Positions 13,196 through 26,246 of a stretch of 64,000 nucleotides of DNA are shown here, one piece after another. The notes beneath the pieces were generated by a model that did not search any database, had not been told where the DNA came from, and was given only the letters and a program-made list of their open reading frames with translations. Position 1 is the stretch's first letter. Every line of letters begins with the position of its first letter. The stretch comes from Crotophaga sulcirostris (Eukaryota > Chordata > Aves > Cuculiformes > Crotophagidae), in the NCBI GenBank assembly GCA_013397455.1, contig VYZB01000332.1:122746-186745 (forward strand), in the 5' to 3' direction. A program made the translations under genes and the position numbers.

Positions 13196-15725
13196 GTAAG
13201 TGCAGAAACTTGGTTTTAAGTTTCTGTTTACGCTTAATGCAATAAAAATAATGCAACTCAACAACATACAATTCTTTCCAGAAGTGGACTGAAAATTGGA
13301 AAGTTTTTTGTGTTTCTCATGATGGCCTTATTAATTCAACTGAAGATACTAATTCCTTCATACTTATAATTTCAACAGAGCCCATGACTTACAAAGAAAG
13401 TGAAGCAATGAATTGCAGGCTATTGTGGGACATAAATAGTGAGGATGATAAGGACTGCTGAGTTTTGACAGAGCTCTGTTTAGCCTAGCTTTGCCCAGTA
13501 GAAGACAGAAAAAAGTGTAAGAAATGAGGTAGGTTTAGAACCCCCCTCATTCTGATGCACCTTCCTCCAGAGGCAGTCTTGGTCCAGTTTTAACATTCAC
13601 CTGTGTTCCATGTTGAGCAAATGTATCTGATATTTTTAGGTTTTTGTTTGTGCTCTGGAAAATCTTATATTGATGAGTTCAACAATGCACTTATTGCTAC
13701 ATGAAGAAATAATTCCTTTTCATTCTAAACTGGGTATCTGAGAGTTTCATAAGCTACCCTTGTGCTTTATGTTATGATAGATGATTTTTAAAAAATCATT
13801 CCATATTAATTTGTAATACAGAAAGATTTTCTAGATGTGTGTCACTTTCCCCCAACAGCTGTTGTCTTTTCCAGGGTTGAAGAATCCTGCTCTGGTTCTC
13901 TCTTCTTGTAGCAAAGCCTTTTTAATGTGTCTGACACAGTAGTACTTTCTAGATTGAGCACCTAACAAGAAGGCAGCTTTTGTTTATGGGCCTTGTTCTC
14001 TTGCTTGCTGTGTGTGGTTACGCTAAATTATTTCATCCATCTGGATTTGTTCACAGTATCTAATCTAGAAAATACTGAGGTATCGTTAAGGTGAGATGTG
14101 GAATATGTTTAGTTCAGAGCCTGTTTCCTATAACAGTTGGTAGAAGGCAGCTTCTTCTAAAGGCTGCCTGGTACAGTCTCAGCTACGAGAAATCAAAGGC
14201 CACAGCCTTCTACTACTCTCTCCAGTGTGTTTAACTATTTGCTCTTAACTTTTGTAGAGCCAGACTGATCCCTTGTTACATATTTATACAACATGATGGA
14301 CACTGGATCCTTACTACAGTGTGCAGGCCATATTAAAAACTAGTAGTTAAATCTTGTCCTTGCTTGCATTTGTATAATTACTTTATGAAACCAACAAATG
14401 TTTCTTTTCTCAGTGCAACCCAGTATGCTAGTTAGGTCCCCTATTCAGATACAGTGCTTGCTTTCTCTTTAATATTAGTGATTTTCTGCTTTGCAAACAT
14501 TTATTTCAGTGCAGTACACTACATTGTTTCAGGTAGTGCTGAAGATTTTACTTTCAAGTTTTTCGTTTCTATAGGGATCTGTTCCTTAAAAAAAAAAGGC
14601 TAAGAAGTTCATTCCCCATTCTGGGTAGCAGTACAATGCATATTGTTAAACAGTGATGTTCTTAAACAAGTATTCTTCAGTTAAAAGTTTGAGCTTTTTG
14701 TCTGCTCAGGCACAACTGCTTGCTAAGAAAAAAAAAATAACTCAAAAAATTTGTGTATGTATTAAGTCATCACAGCTTGCTGAGACCCTGCTTCTCAGCT
14801 GCTGGTACTCATCAGCCTCACTCAGTTTTTTGGTCTCTTTGACACGTTCCACCCCCTTTCTCTGCAAAAGCTCACTCAGACAATGCAGAGGTCACAGTGT
14901 TGGTGAACCTCATTCTACTCACCATCCTCTGAATATGGTACAAGAAATCACTACAGCACAAAGCACGGCTGATTTTACTACCACAGTAATGAACTTTCTT
15001 AAATAACTTCCCAAGGTCACTAACTTCATGTAATTTGCTTTGGCAAGACAAAAAGAACAATGCTTAAAAAGTTCTGCTTTTACCTGCAGTGTTTTCTCTG
15101 GTCTGATGAAATAAAATCCTGGATGATTGATGAGCACTGTGTGCTTTTGTGTTTATTAGAAAGAGCAGTGCCACCTTGGAATGTGATCGCTGAATAAATG
15201 TGTAATTTTTCTTGAAGGGCTTCTTTATAGATTTCTTTTTCTAGTGTGTTCATTATTTATATGTCAGTCTTTTCTCTGGCTTAAAAAAAGAGATTTTTAC
15301 TTTTAATTTGAGAAAAATTAGTGTATGAAATGAAAGGTGATGAATGTGTAACTCAAGATTGATGTTTTTGGAGGTTCTACTTCAGTGGAATTATCTTTCA
15401 GATATCTGGTTGAATGGCACCTGTAATATCTCTCAAATTACTGAATTCTTTGGTGGCTTGATGATAGGAAAAGGAAAGGTCTGGCGTCAGCCAGTGAGTT
15501 GTAAGGTAATGATGTGACTGGTAGCACATATGATATTTCTTACTGCCAGAGCCAGGTGGCAAATCACAACTGACTGGGTAAAAGCCACCTTTAGAATGCA
15601 TGTAGAGTGATCGGTGAACCCGTGCACCCAGAGAGGCAGCAAGATGTGTTAGGTGTGCTGCCACTGGACCTTTAGAGCAAGATACCGAGTATTTTATTTA
15701 TTTGTACCTTAATGTTACTTTGTAG
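13196..15725 (+). other. KMT2C: Intron 4
   Basis: I recognise no repeat or gene. A small A/T palindrome lies at 13781-13799. Confidence 0.85.
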
Positions 15726-15853
15726 GTTGGACAGAACAGCTGCCAGACACACCAGCCGAGGAGTCTGCCCCAGCTTCTGAAAGCACTGAGAAAAAAAAGC
15801 GTTACAGAAAAAAGAAAACTAAACTTGAGGAAACCTTTCCTGCCTACTTGCAG
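15726..15853 (+). CDS. KMT2C: KMT2C window exon 5 (128 bp)
   Basis: It encodes GWTEQLPDTPAEESAPASES, then a lysine/arginine cluster KKKRYRKKKTK, and ends ETFPAYLQ. The first two bases complete a glycine codon begun in exon 4, and the 3' end is phase 0. The donor is GTAAAG. The middle differs from the human protein as I recall it; the ends are conserved. Confidence 0.95.
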
Positions 15854-18017
15854 GTAAAGCTCTTGGTATCCTTCTTGTGTAAACACATTACAAACCTTGA
15901 TTCGTAGTTCATTTAAACCATTAACACTTCCTTTCAGATTCCCGTTTTATCATTTAGAATAGATGGATTTTCTGTAAAGAACATTTGTAAGTTTGCACAG
16001 ATAGCTGCATGTTATTGAATCTCCAGTCCCCTGGTGTTATTTCTCAATGTATGGATCTCTGGTTGTGCTGAGAGGCCAGGAAAGAGGCCTTTCTTGTCTC
16101 TCTGAACTGACATGTGACGTTTTCAGCATTCAGCTCTGTAGGATGTCTTAGCCTGGTCATGCCATTTTCTCAAGATACTAATTTTTCTTTTCAGAGGATT
16201 ATAGAACATGATTTGATAGGAGAAACTTGCTTCCTGCAGTTCTGTGATTTTATGTGCCCTGCATCTCCCTACCACAATAATCTCTGCTCTTTTCCCTCCC
16301 CACTAGTTCTATGATGTCCCCAGCAGGTAAGAGGCAGCACTCATGGATAATAACTAGGATATTAACGGTGATTGAGCAACTTACCTACCTTCAACTGGTT
16401 TATAAACTAGTTTTGGTTTATATATGTCTCTCACAAAGAACATTATTTGCCTCACTGTTTACTCAGCCACATTTTTTCATGAAAACTGTTAACTTGTATT
16501 TGCTCACCAAAGTCCGTGACATAGACGTTGAAAGCAAGGGACTGACAGAGGCAGACCAGCCTCTGTCTAAAAATAATATGTATTTCATAAGTGGAGAAGT
16601 ACGTTGGAAAGAAAATACTTTAATAAAGATAACTATTTTTTTCTCAATGCACATTGTACTCCTGTAAAGCATAGAATTAGATTCTTTTGCTCATGTTGAA
16701 ATAACTGATACCAAAAAACCTATCTTTAGCTTTACTTTTAGCTGCTGTGTCCTAAATCAAGATTTCAAAGACTACATGAAAACAGAAAAGGTTCTTAGAG
16801 AATGAATAAAAATTGGCTTGAAAATTTTGTGGGTTGTTGTCACATGACTGAGTACTCAGGCTTAAGTGGGTGGTAGCTGTTGTATTTTAAAAATACCAGT
16901 GTAAGTTAAACAGCTTCAGCTGGTTTGATGTTGGGATGACTTTGAGTGAAGTGAAATGCAGTGTCCGGACGTTCTAGAATTTGGGGCACAGAACACTTAC
17001 ATGTTTTTCATAAACTTCTTGTGTGGCCTCGATCAAGTTGCTCAACAGTGTTTCCCTCCCTCAGCTGTCCTTATTGTGCCTGGAGAAATGTTTTGAATAC
17101 TGAAGAACTTGTGATATATAATAATGCTTCATTGGTCTGTGCCACATACACATCAGACTACATTTTTTCCATATCGTTTGAAGTGTGAATTTAATCATAA
17201 AATGTTGTGTGGCCAAGGCGGCCAGTGGCATCTTGGCCTGTATCAGAAACAGCGTGGCCAGCAGGAGCAGGGAAGTGATCGTGCCCCTGTACTCATCACT
17301 GGTGAGGCCGCACCTCGAGTGCTGTGTTCGGTTTTGGGTCCCTCACTACAAGAAGGACATTGAGGGGCTGGAGCGCGTCCAGAGAAGGGCGACGAGGCTG
17401 ATGAAGGGCTGGAGAACAAGGGTTGTGAGGAGCTGCTGAGGGAACTGGGGCTGTTTAGCTTAGAGAAGAGCAGGCTGAGGGGAGACCTCATCACCGTCTA
17501 CGTCTGCCTGAAAGGAGGTTGTGGTGAGGTGAGTGATGGTCTCTTCTCCCAAGTGACAGGTGACAGGACAAGAGGAGATGGTCGCAAGTTGCAGCTGGGA
17601 AGGTTCAGATTAGACATCAGGAAAAATCTCTTCACCGAAAGGCTGGTCAGGCCCTGGAACAGCTGCCCAGGGAGGTGGCTGACTCACCGTCACTGGAGGA
17701 GTTTAAAAGACAGGTAGATGAAGTACTCAGGAATGATGTGGTTTAGTAGTAGACATGTATGGTTGGACTCAATGATCTCAAAGGTCTTTTCCATCCAAGC
17801 AATTCTATGATTCTAATAATGTGGCTACATCAGGTGAGTTGTATCCACGTCTTATATCCTGGAAGAGATACTGCCATAATGGAAGGCTTGTGAGACTGAG
17901 ACTATGTTTTTATATTTCTAGTAATCATTGACTTTTAATTTTAGCTTTGCTGTTTACGCAACTATTTCAATAGATACAGTGTTCTTCCTGCACTGAATCG
18001 TTTTGTCTTCTTTGCAG
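15854..18017 (+). other. KMT2C: Intron 5
   Basis: It holds the sense CR1 at 17207-17815. Nothing else is recognised. Confidence 0.85.
17207..17815 (+). mobile_element. CR1 LINE fragment, sense, about 610 bp
   Basis: It begins GGCCAAGGCGGCCAGTGGCA and ends AATTCTATGATTCTA. It includes a degenerate ORF2 C-terminus ([20 protein letters not shown]) with frame breaks. It belongs to a different subtype from the copy at 10283-10557. Confidence 0.96.
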
Positions 18018-18204
18018 GAAGCTTTCTTCGGGAAAGACCTGCTAGATACCAGTAGACAAAACAAGATGAGCCTAGATAATTTACCTGAAGAATCACTTCA
18101 ACTCTCATGTAAAACAAATCTGACCACCAATTTCCTGGATCCTTCATCTGACCCCCTTCTCAGCTCAACCTCCGCTCCAGCTCAGGCAAAACTGGGACCT
18201 CAAG
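18018..18204 (+). CDS. KMT2C: KMT2C window exon 6 (187 bp)
   Basis: It starts EAFFGKDLLDTSRQNK, continues NFLDPSSDPLLSS, and ends KLGPQ plus one base. It follows TTTGCAG and precedes GTATAC. It encodes an acidic/serine-rich linker with no recognised fold. A CR1 copy ends about 200 bp upstream of its acceptor. Confidence 0.95.
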
Positions 18205-20478
18205 GTATACAAAGCTCAAGTTGGTGGTAATTCAGTGATGGGATTTTGTTTTCGCAACTGGGACTTTTCCACTCTTTTTTCCACGCTATTTATCTGATAT
18301 ATTTTTCAACATTCTGTATATTAGCTGTCCTTGTGGGGTCATGTTACATTGATACTCAGTGATATTCATCTCTAGGGCTCCAGCTGTTTCAGAAAGAGCA
18401 GTGGATGGTGCAACAATTGGCACTTAATACAAATCTGAAACTACTTGACTGTCACGTCCATTTCTATAAAATCCATGAAAATTATTCTGTGTAAGAATAA
18501 GCACAACAGAACTGTTATAGAACATGACAAGAATACTCTAAGTAAAAAACGTTTAAAGTAGTTTAGTGAATAGTAGTTGGATGAATGTCATCCTACTTTA
18601 TTTTCTTTAATGTTTTAGATTATTTTAGGTTGCCAGTCTCTTCAGAATTTTTAGTTCACCGTGTCCTTTCTGAACATGAGTGCCCTTTCCAGGTACAGTT
18701 TGTAGCCCCTAGGCAATCTCTTGCTTTTGCTATTGCAAAACCTTACTGACTACTGCAGAGAATTTTGCAAATAGCCTGAGGGTTGTCAAGTGCTGCTGAA
18801 AGAGCAACTTCACACAAAAGCACAATTAAAAATGAAAACCTTACTGTCCCCTCAAAATTGGTTCTTTCTTTGTGTCTTCTAGTATGTACTGTTAGCTAGA
18901 GGTGTTCTTCCTGTTATGTATTTTTTTAAAACTGCTATTTCTTATCTATAATCGTTAATTTGTGGGTTGTGTTTCAGCTCATCCTTACAAGTTCTTCCAT
19001 CTAAAACCATTCACACACATTGATACAGTTTCCCATGTCTGGAGTCATTTGAAGAGAGGTCCCTTAGTTATCATTGTTACTCAGTGGAAATCTGCTAGAT
19101 GAAAAGCAAGAGGCTATGTTATAATTAAACATTGATTGTTATACAGTGAGTGATTGAGAATGCAGAAGTAAACTTCCCTGAAGGGGAAGCCACAGCAAAT
19201 GGTGTTGCAAGGTCTGTATTTCATTGGTTCCAACACTACAAGAAAATATACTCATATAGTTTTTTTTCACCCCAGCATTATTTTGAAGCCAGAGAAACAC
19301 AGATTCAGAAGTCTTTGCTAGTCTATCCGACTGCAAGATTAAAGTCATTAATATTTGTATATTATGGTAGTATAAGGTTTTAGAAATTCATGGACTTGGT
19401 GTTAATTTAATGTTCTATTTTTCCAAAGTTTGAAAGGAATTTTAAAAAAAAACCAAACCTGTTCTTTATGAATAAGCAAAGTTGTAAAACTTTGACATTT
19501 CCTGGTCTTTTTATTCAGAAATAAATCATACAAGGTGGCTATTAACAAATAAATCTCTGGCCACGGTTTTAGTGGATAATGTACAGTCTTTCCTGTTTTA
19601 TATACAAGAGACTCAAAGGACACTGCTTTCTGACCATAGGAATGTTCTCAACAATTGTCTTTCAACTGTTCAGATTTCCAGCTAAAATTGTGTCCAGACA
19701 GAACTGTTTGTTGCAGTTGCAGCGTCAGTTGGTGAAGTCATCTTCCAGTATTGATCAGTTCCAGTGCAATTTTTCTTCCCTCTTCCCTCTGACTCTGTGG
19801 CAGACAGTTACTTCCATGTAACCTCCACATGTGAGATAAAGCCAGGTTCATTCTGGGTGGTGGAGACCCTGGTAAATTGGTGAACTGCTGAGCCAGCAAC
19901 AATCCCATCTTCCTTTCTGACTGGTGTTCCGGAGGAGCTGGAGGCTGGAGCAGTTTCCGAGAGCACCTGCAGTGTTTTCCTTGTTTCAGTACAGACCTGG
20001 CTTTGGCACAGGAACACAAACTGCTTTATTCACTGTACAGGGAGGCTGTAGGGCTGTGCTGTTACCAATCATGTTATTTCCCTGCAGTGCTGTTCCTCAC
20101 GAGGATTGCTGACTCCTGTGAGAGTCCTTGCCTAACTGGGTAGGCCTTTACCACAAGGAAAATGTTCTTCTCTTGGAAACCCCGCTTGTTTAATCCCAAG
20201 ATGAAGGGTTAGATATAGTTGTTCATCTCCCAGGGAGCTCTCAAGCATCTGAAGAGGAAGTTACTCTCTCTGCTTTGCTTTTCAACCTGTGTGTGGGGCT
20301 GCCAGGGAGTCAAACAGTTCTGTGTTCAGCCTGCTCGTGAACTGCCAGTGCCTTTTAGTGACACATTCTGGGACTGTTTATTCTTACAGCTTTGTTAAGG
20401 GGAACTGGAGCTTTTGTCAGGCAAGATCGCAGTAGTGATGGGCACTGGCAGAACCAGCAAGAAGGTTTTTTTTTGGAG

Positions 20479-20988
20479 TCGTAGAATCTTAGAACCATAG
20501 AATGGTTTGGGTCGGAAGGGACCTTACAGATCATCCGTTTCCTACCCCCCTGCCATGGGCAGGGACACCTTCCACTGGATCAGGTTGCTCAAAGCCTCAT
20601 CCAGCCTGGCCTTGAACACCTCCAGGGATGGGGCAACCACAACTTCTCTTGGCAACCTGTGCCAGTGCCTCACTCCCCTCACAGGAAAACATTTCTTCCT
20701 GATGTGTAATCTCAATCTCCTGTCTTTCATCTTAAAACCATTTCCTCTCACCCTGTCCTGCACTCCCTGATAAAGAGCCCCCTCCCAGCTTTCCTGTAGC
20801 CCTCTTTAAGTACTGGAAGGCTGCTCTAAGGTCTCCCCAGAGCCTTCTCTTCTCCAGGCTTAACAACCCCAACTCTCTCAGCCTGTCCTTGTACGGGAGG
20901 TGCTCCAGCCCTCTGATCATCTCCGTGGCCTCCTCTGGACTCACTCTAATGGATCCATGTCCTTCCTGTGCCGAGGACTCCAGGAGTC
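20479..20988 (-). mobile_element. CR1 LINE fragment, antisense, about 510 bp
   Basis: It runs from TCGTAGAATCTTAGAACCAT to a tail near CTTCCTGTGCCGAGGACTCC. The opposite strand reads [20 protein letters not shown], from the CR1 ORF2 end. It is in the long intron 6. Confidence 0.95.
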
Positions 20989-21994
20989 CTTGTGTTTACT
21001 GTTAAGACTGATGAGTCCTTTGTTTACTGTTGATTACTGGTAACTGACTGAAGTGAGCTTCAGGCTCCCTGTCCTGATTTCAGTCTGGCAAAGAGGTTGC
21101 AGTTTGTGTTTTCAGTGGCCAGACTCCCCTTCCCTGTGGTTCTGTGCAGCACACGGCGCTGTGTGTGCTGCGTGGGACCATCCCTTCAAGTCATTTCCAA
21201 GATGGTGCTAGAGCAGGGTGTGAAGGTTTGCTCCCTGGGAAAACGGAGCACCACAACTCCAGGGTCTCCCTGGCTGCTCGTGGGTGAAGTTGAAGGTGGT
21301 GATTGGGATCTGTTGTATCCCGAGGACCGTCTGCATCTCTCCTGAGCTTCTTGACCTGGGTGTCTCTGATGAAAAAGAGGCCAATTGGCGAGGTACCTTC
21401 TGCGAAGGCTCTGGCAATGTGATCTTTCCTTTAGTTTGAAATAGCTTAAATTCAGTGCGTTTTTTCTAGGGATGCTGAAAAAGTCATCTGTTTATGTAGG
21501 ATCTCCAGGGAACACTGAAGAAATTACTCCTAGACAAAAGGAGAGTCTGAGTCTGTGCAACTGATTCAAATACTGCTGGGACATTTTCTAACTAGATACG
21601 TTATTGCATGATCAAACATCTTAGGGTGGCTCCAGCCTCAGGAGAGGTATTTTTATTCTTTTAGAACTTCATAAATAAAAGTAAATGCATTGGAGGAATC
21701 GGGATCATGAGACAGCAGTAGAACTGTGCATTACGGCATTACAAGCAAATTATTTTCCTTTTTGCTTCGTCTTGGTTTTCATCTCCATTCTGAGAGAGTC
21801 AAATTAATGAGCAGTATTGAGCTATTTGTTTGGCAGCAGATGTCAACCAGCTATTGATTCTGATCTGAAGCAGCTGACTGAAGTGATTTACTTGTTCCTA
21901 AGATAATATTTAGTGCACATGGAATTAAAATGAGGGAAAAAATAGAAGAAAAATGTAAAAATATGCTTTAGATTAGATGTCTTATATGAGATTT

Positions 21995-22255
21995 ATGGAT
22001 CATAGAGTCTAGCCCTTTGCTATCACTAACAGCATTTTAATAGACTTAACCAGCTCCATTTTGAAAGGCAGCTTTTTTCCAACCTACTAATCTTGTTGGA
22101 AGGCCATTACAGGATCTGATTGCCTTAATAGGTAGGAGCCCTCTAATTTGAAGCCTGAATTTATTCACAGCCAGTTTGTAGCTACAGGTGGTAAACTCTT
22201 CAGTTATATCTTTCCACCTGAGCTCTTTCTAGCTACTTATTCCATATATTTATGT
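21995..22255 (-). mobile_element. Old, diverged CR1-type LINE fragment, antisense
   Basis: Blocks such as TTGGAAGGCCATTACAGGAT, CTGATTGCCTTAATAGG and AAGCCTGAATTTATTCACAG resemble ancient sauropsid CR1 3' ends. It is much more diverged than the other copies. Its ends are approximate. Confidence 0.55.
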
Positions 22256-22564
22256 TCAAATTAGAGGTTGCATTTTTAGGGTCTGTTCCCAAGCACATTA
22301 CTAAGGGCTGTGGAGAAAAACACCATAACATAAAAGACTACAGAAGAATTAAGGCTGTTAATACAGTCTCAGTGCTTTCTTCATAAGGGCTTTTTTCTCC
22401 CTGATACTTGCCTGCCTTCAAGTAGGAATCCAGGGAGGTTAACAGCTCAAGTCAATCCTTTGCCTGCCAGCCAGCTGAGGTTGTTAACATTACCTTATAA
22501 GTGCCTGGTTTTAGTTAGGAACTTACATAATTAGACCAAATTGCCAGAAGGAAAAGAAGTGTCT

Positions 22565-22632
22565 CAAAAAAAAACCAAACAAACAACTGAAAAAAACAAA
22601 GTAAAACAAAACACCACACCAAAAGCCCAGCA
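22565..22632. repeat. A-rich simple sequence
   Basis: The stretch consists mainly of A runs broken by single C, G or T (CAAAAAAAAACCAAACAAAC and similar). It is in intron 6 upstream of a CR1. Confidence 0.7.
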
Positions 22633-22798
22633 AATATGTCCTGTATGAAACTTTCCATTTCATAATAGTTTTATGAGTTACACAAAATAACTATATCTAC
22701 GAAGTGATGTGGTTTTGATGCAATTTTTAATACTTCTGATAGCTATAGGAGCTGTGTTCTTCATGTATGTGTAAACGGACTGGTCTGCACCAGTGGGT

Positions 22799-23110
22799 TC
22801 ATAGAACCACAGAATGGTTTGGGTTAGAAGGGACATTAAAACCCATCCAGTTCCACCCCCTGACGTGGGCAGGGACACCTCCCACTGGATCAGGTTGCTC
22901 AAAGCCCCATCCAACCTGGTCTTGGACAACACCAGGCAAGGGGCATCCACGACTTCTTTGGGCAACCTGTGCCAGTGCCTCCCCATCCTCACAGGAAAAA
23001 AATTCTTCCTAACATCTAATCTAAATCTGCCCTCTTTCAGCCTAAAACCATTCCCCCTCATCTTGTCCCTGCACTCCCTGCTAAAGAACCCCTCCCCAGC
23101 TTTCCTGTAG
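22799..23110 (-). mobile_element. CR1 LINE 3' fragment, antisense
   Basis: It runs from TCATAGAACCACAGAATGGT to CCCAGCTTTCCTGTAG. It is in intron 6, upstream of exon 7, and opposed to the sense copy at 26306-26760. Confidence 0.96.
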
Positions 23111-24426
23111 ATGTTGATCCACCCAGTTGAGTGGCAAACAGAAACATGATTTAATTAGGATGGTGTCATCTTGTCTGCACTACAAAGGATAAAAATAAAG
23201 AATAAAAATGGCAAAGTGAAGAAGAGTAATTTTTACTTTCAGTAATGGTTGAAGGGAAAGCGGCTGTCTCTGATGAACTTCTCATTCATGGTAAAACTTA
23301 GCAGCTTGGAAAGTAGCCTCATGATATAAGTAAATCCTTGGCACCAGGCCTCTCGATTAAGCTAAGAATGCTTTCTTTGGGTAGTTGGATTGCAACAGTT
23401 GGAAAGACACTATTATATGTGTGAAATTTGTTTGTTCTTTAACTTTCTGATCCCTCTTCCACCCCCCCATATTTGTTCTCCCCATTGTACATTTTATGAT
23501 TCGTATTAATCCCTTTTCTCTATGTAGTTATGTCTTTATTCACCATCTCTGCATGTTTTATTGGTCTGGCAATGAATGCTCATGCAATCATCATAGTCTG
23601 CAGCTTTTCTGGAAAAGATCTTTCTCAACTTTTATTTGTCAAACAGTTTTCTTCAAATGTCGCACATCTGTAATAGTTCTAAAAAAATAGTTAATAAAAC
23701 CAGATGGACCATTTGGAGTAATTTCTTTCTAATAAATTGGATGTCAAGAAGTTAATCATATCCAGAATTTATTTTTTAATGTTCAATAATTTATTGCTAG
23801 GACCAGGCCAGTTTTTCCCAGACGACAAACAAACCTGAGAATTCTCCCTCTGGCTGGCTTCTTCAGGATTTCTTCTGATCTTAAAAATAGCATCCCTGAA
23901 TTCCATTTACTTACTACTGCTTTTTACTTGTATGTTCTACTTTCCTGTCCTGGTTGCTCTGTATTTTCAGTAGAGACAGTGATGGTAAGAGAAGTAACTG
24001 ATTGCTTCCTTACCTTTCTTTTATTAAAATAGTCTCTGTTGATTTGCTGTGAGCTGTGTTCTTTACAAAATCTATTTGCTGACTTCTACATGCGTAGGCC
24101 TTTGTGTCTTAGAGGTTGCAAGTTCTCACTAGATCTTGGATTTTTCCCCCTAAAATCATCCACTCTTCCTTCCACATAACTGATCATGTTATCACTTTTA
24201 CTGTACTGGAGAAAATACTGAACACCGCAAGGGTGTGGAGGTGGCTGGGAAGGGGATGCTGGTCAGCACAGTCTCTCACCACAGAGTGACTTGCAATACA
24301 TAGCACCCTATAGAACCCTTATAGACTGGTAAATCTGTGTTTGAGTTTTGCTCAAACTCTACTACATCACCAGAGTCTTGTATAAATGCCATAATAAGTT
24401 GATTTTATTTGTTGCATCTTATACAG

Positions 24427-24531
24427 GTAGCACCGATGATCCTTTAGCCGATCTTTCTGAGGTCTTAAATACTGATGACGATATTCTTGGAATACTCTCT
24501 GATGATTTGGTAAAGTCTGGAGATCATTCGG
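24427..24531 (+). CDS. KMT2C: KMT2C window exon 7 (105 bp)
   Basis: It encodes GSTDDPLADLSEVLNTDDDI and ends SGDHS plus one base, a short acidic segment well conserved with human KMT2C. The acceptor is CTTATACAG and the donor GTACGT. It is thirty-five codons with equal phases. It follows the longest intron of the window (6.2 kb). Confidence 0.95.
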
Positions 24532-26108
24532 GTACGTATGTTTATAAGGTCTCTCCTGTGTTTTTCTTTTTTCTCTGTATTATAGATGTTATTTGTTATA
24601 TCAGTAGATGATGCTCCGGGTGATGCCAGATTCATTTCTCACATCTTAAGAATTCCTTGGTTTGAGATGATTTTGTTGCCTTGTACCAAAAGAAAAGCCG
24701 CAACCTTTTCAACATTTTGTTTTACTTGGCTCTTTGCTTTGCTGCTTAAGAGAGAATAAAATGTAGCTGCCGTTATCTATCATACCTGCATAGCTTTTTT
24801 CAGCATGCAGCTTTTTCTTTACCTTTTTTTTTTTTTTTTTCGTGTTATAATCATCCATTTTATCTGGTTTGGGTCCTGTAGGTCTTGATTTATGCACTTT
24901 CCAGGTTGAGAACTCACCTTCCCCATTTGGTAAGAAACTACGCAATGGATGATCCATGGTTAGAAGTAGTCATCTTTCCTAGTGGTTTTAGCTGAAAGAA
25001 CTGCATGTGTGGAAAGTAGTGCTCCTTTACTGTGTCACTAATTTGTGCTTTCATCTTCCACTCTTTCTGTGGTGTTTGAGTCTAACACAACCTATCAACT
25101 CTGCACTCTGCATTTGAGAGTACTGCATAAAGTTTTGCTTACAGCTTTTAAAAACCTTTCTGAGTTTTTGTGTTTCATGATACAAACCCATGCATTTTCT
25201 TGCTCTCACTGTTGATCTTAGTATTACTTCTAGTAGTAGTGTGTAGTTTTTATCATAGTGGTATCTTTTGTAGATTAAAAGCATTTTAACAATGCAAATA
25301 TATTAAAGCATGAATAAAGCAGTCAGCATCAATCTTTTTGTTTCCACTGGATGATGGATGATTCAGCAGTTTATGTAAAACACAGGTTGACAGCAAGTAG
25401 AACGGCATGTTTCATTGTTTTAAAATTGTTTTTATTTGGTATCTAATACAGAAACAAATACTGAAGCGTGTAGTTCTTTTTTCCAAAGATCTTTCTCATT
25501 CGAGAGATTTGTTGACTTGTAAACAATATTAGGAATGTCACATAATAAGTTACTTTTTCTCAGTGCCAACAGATCACTTTGTCTGATGTAATCCAGAATA
25601 TTCAGTAGCTGATTTTGAAGCAGAAACTGCTATAACTTATTTGATATTGAATACAATTCAACAGCACTTCTGTAGATACTTAATGTACTATTATAAGAAC
25701 ATTTGGGGTGAACCATAAGGTACGTAAGGATGAACCATGTTGGATACTGGCTTGATCGTTTTAAAATGTACAAAATGGGTATAGTGGAACCTCTGTAACG
25801 AAAACTGTACACTGGAAAACGTGCTGTACCTAGATACAGTCGTCTTATTTCAACAAAAATGTCCCATTCTTCCAGTTGCATTCCAGTCAATTAACATTCC
25901 CCAAACAATAAACTAGAGGTAAATAGTGTTTCATTTTTTTTTACTTTTTCTAGTGAATATCTTATTTTGCCTTGCCTTTCGAATCTTAGAAAGTCTTGGT
26001 CTAGTTGATAGCTCAGATTTAGGGGAAAAAAAGGAGTTTTATTGTTTTTATTCCGTACAAATAAACTGTACTATTTATGTCTAACCTTTATGTTCTTTCT
26101 TCCTTCAG
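24532..26108 (+). other. KMT2C: Intron 7
   Basis: It contains a T17 run and otherwise AT-rich sequence. A single transposon-end-like string near 25788 has no partner. Confidence 0.8.
24824..24840. repeat. Poly-T run of 17
   Basis: Seventeen T residues lie in intron 7. It could be a simple repeat or an old poly(A) tail of an antisense retrocopy, but no such body is recognisable beside it. Confidence 0.9.
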
Positions 26109-26246
26109 CTGGATTGGATATCGGTCCTATCTCTGATGATCCTTCTTCTCTGCCTCAGCCAAATGTCAACCAGAGTTCACGGCCATTGAGTGAAGAGCAG
26201 CTGGATGGAATCCTGAGTCCAGAACTAGACAAAATGGTTACAGATG
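26109..26246 (+). CDS. KMT2C: KMT2C window exon 8 (138 bp)
   Basis: It encodes AGLDIGPISDDPSSLPQPNV and then SEEQLDGILSPELDKMVTD, nearly identical to human KMT2C apart from the first residues. The acceptor is TTCCTTCAG and the donor GTAATT. It is forty-six codons and frame-neutral. A CR1 begins only about 60 bp after its donor. Confidence 0.96.

Larger units (their letters stand above)
18205..24426 (+). other. KMT2C: Intron 6, longest complete intron
   Basis: It holds three antisense CR1 pieces of different ages (20479-20988, 21995-22255, 22799-23110) and an A-rich tract. An open stretch on the reverse strand near 19738-20019 shows no family resemblance. Confidence 0.85.

Noticed and set aside
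17185..17439. 84-codon ORF in intron 5
   Set aside because: It is a CR1 reverse-transcriptase remnant with frame breaks.
19738..20019. 93-codon reverse-strand ORF in intron 6
   Set aside because: No recognisable domain, splice context or codon pattern; most likely a chance open frame.
25785..25830. Tigger/mariner-like end (AGTGGAACCTCTGTAACGAA) in intron 7
   Set aside because: No matching inverted partner or target duplication was found nearby.
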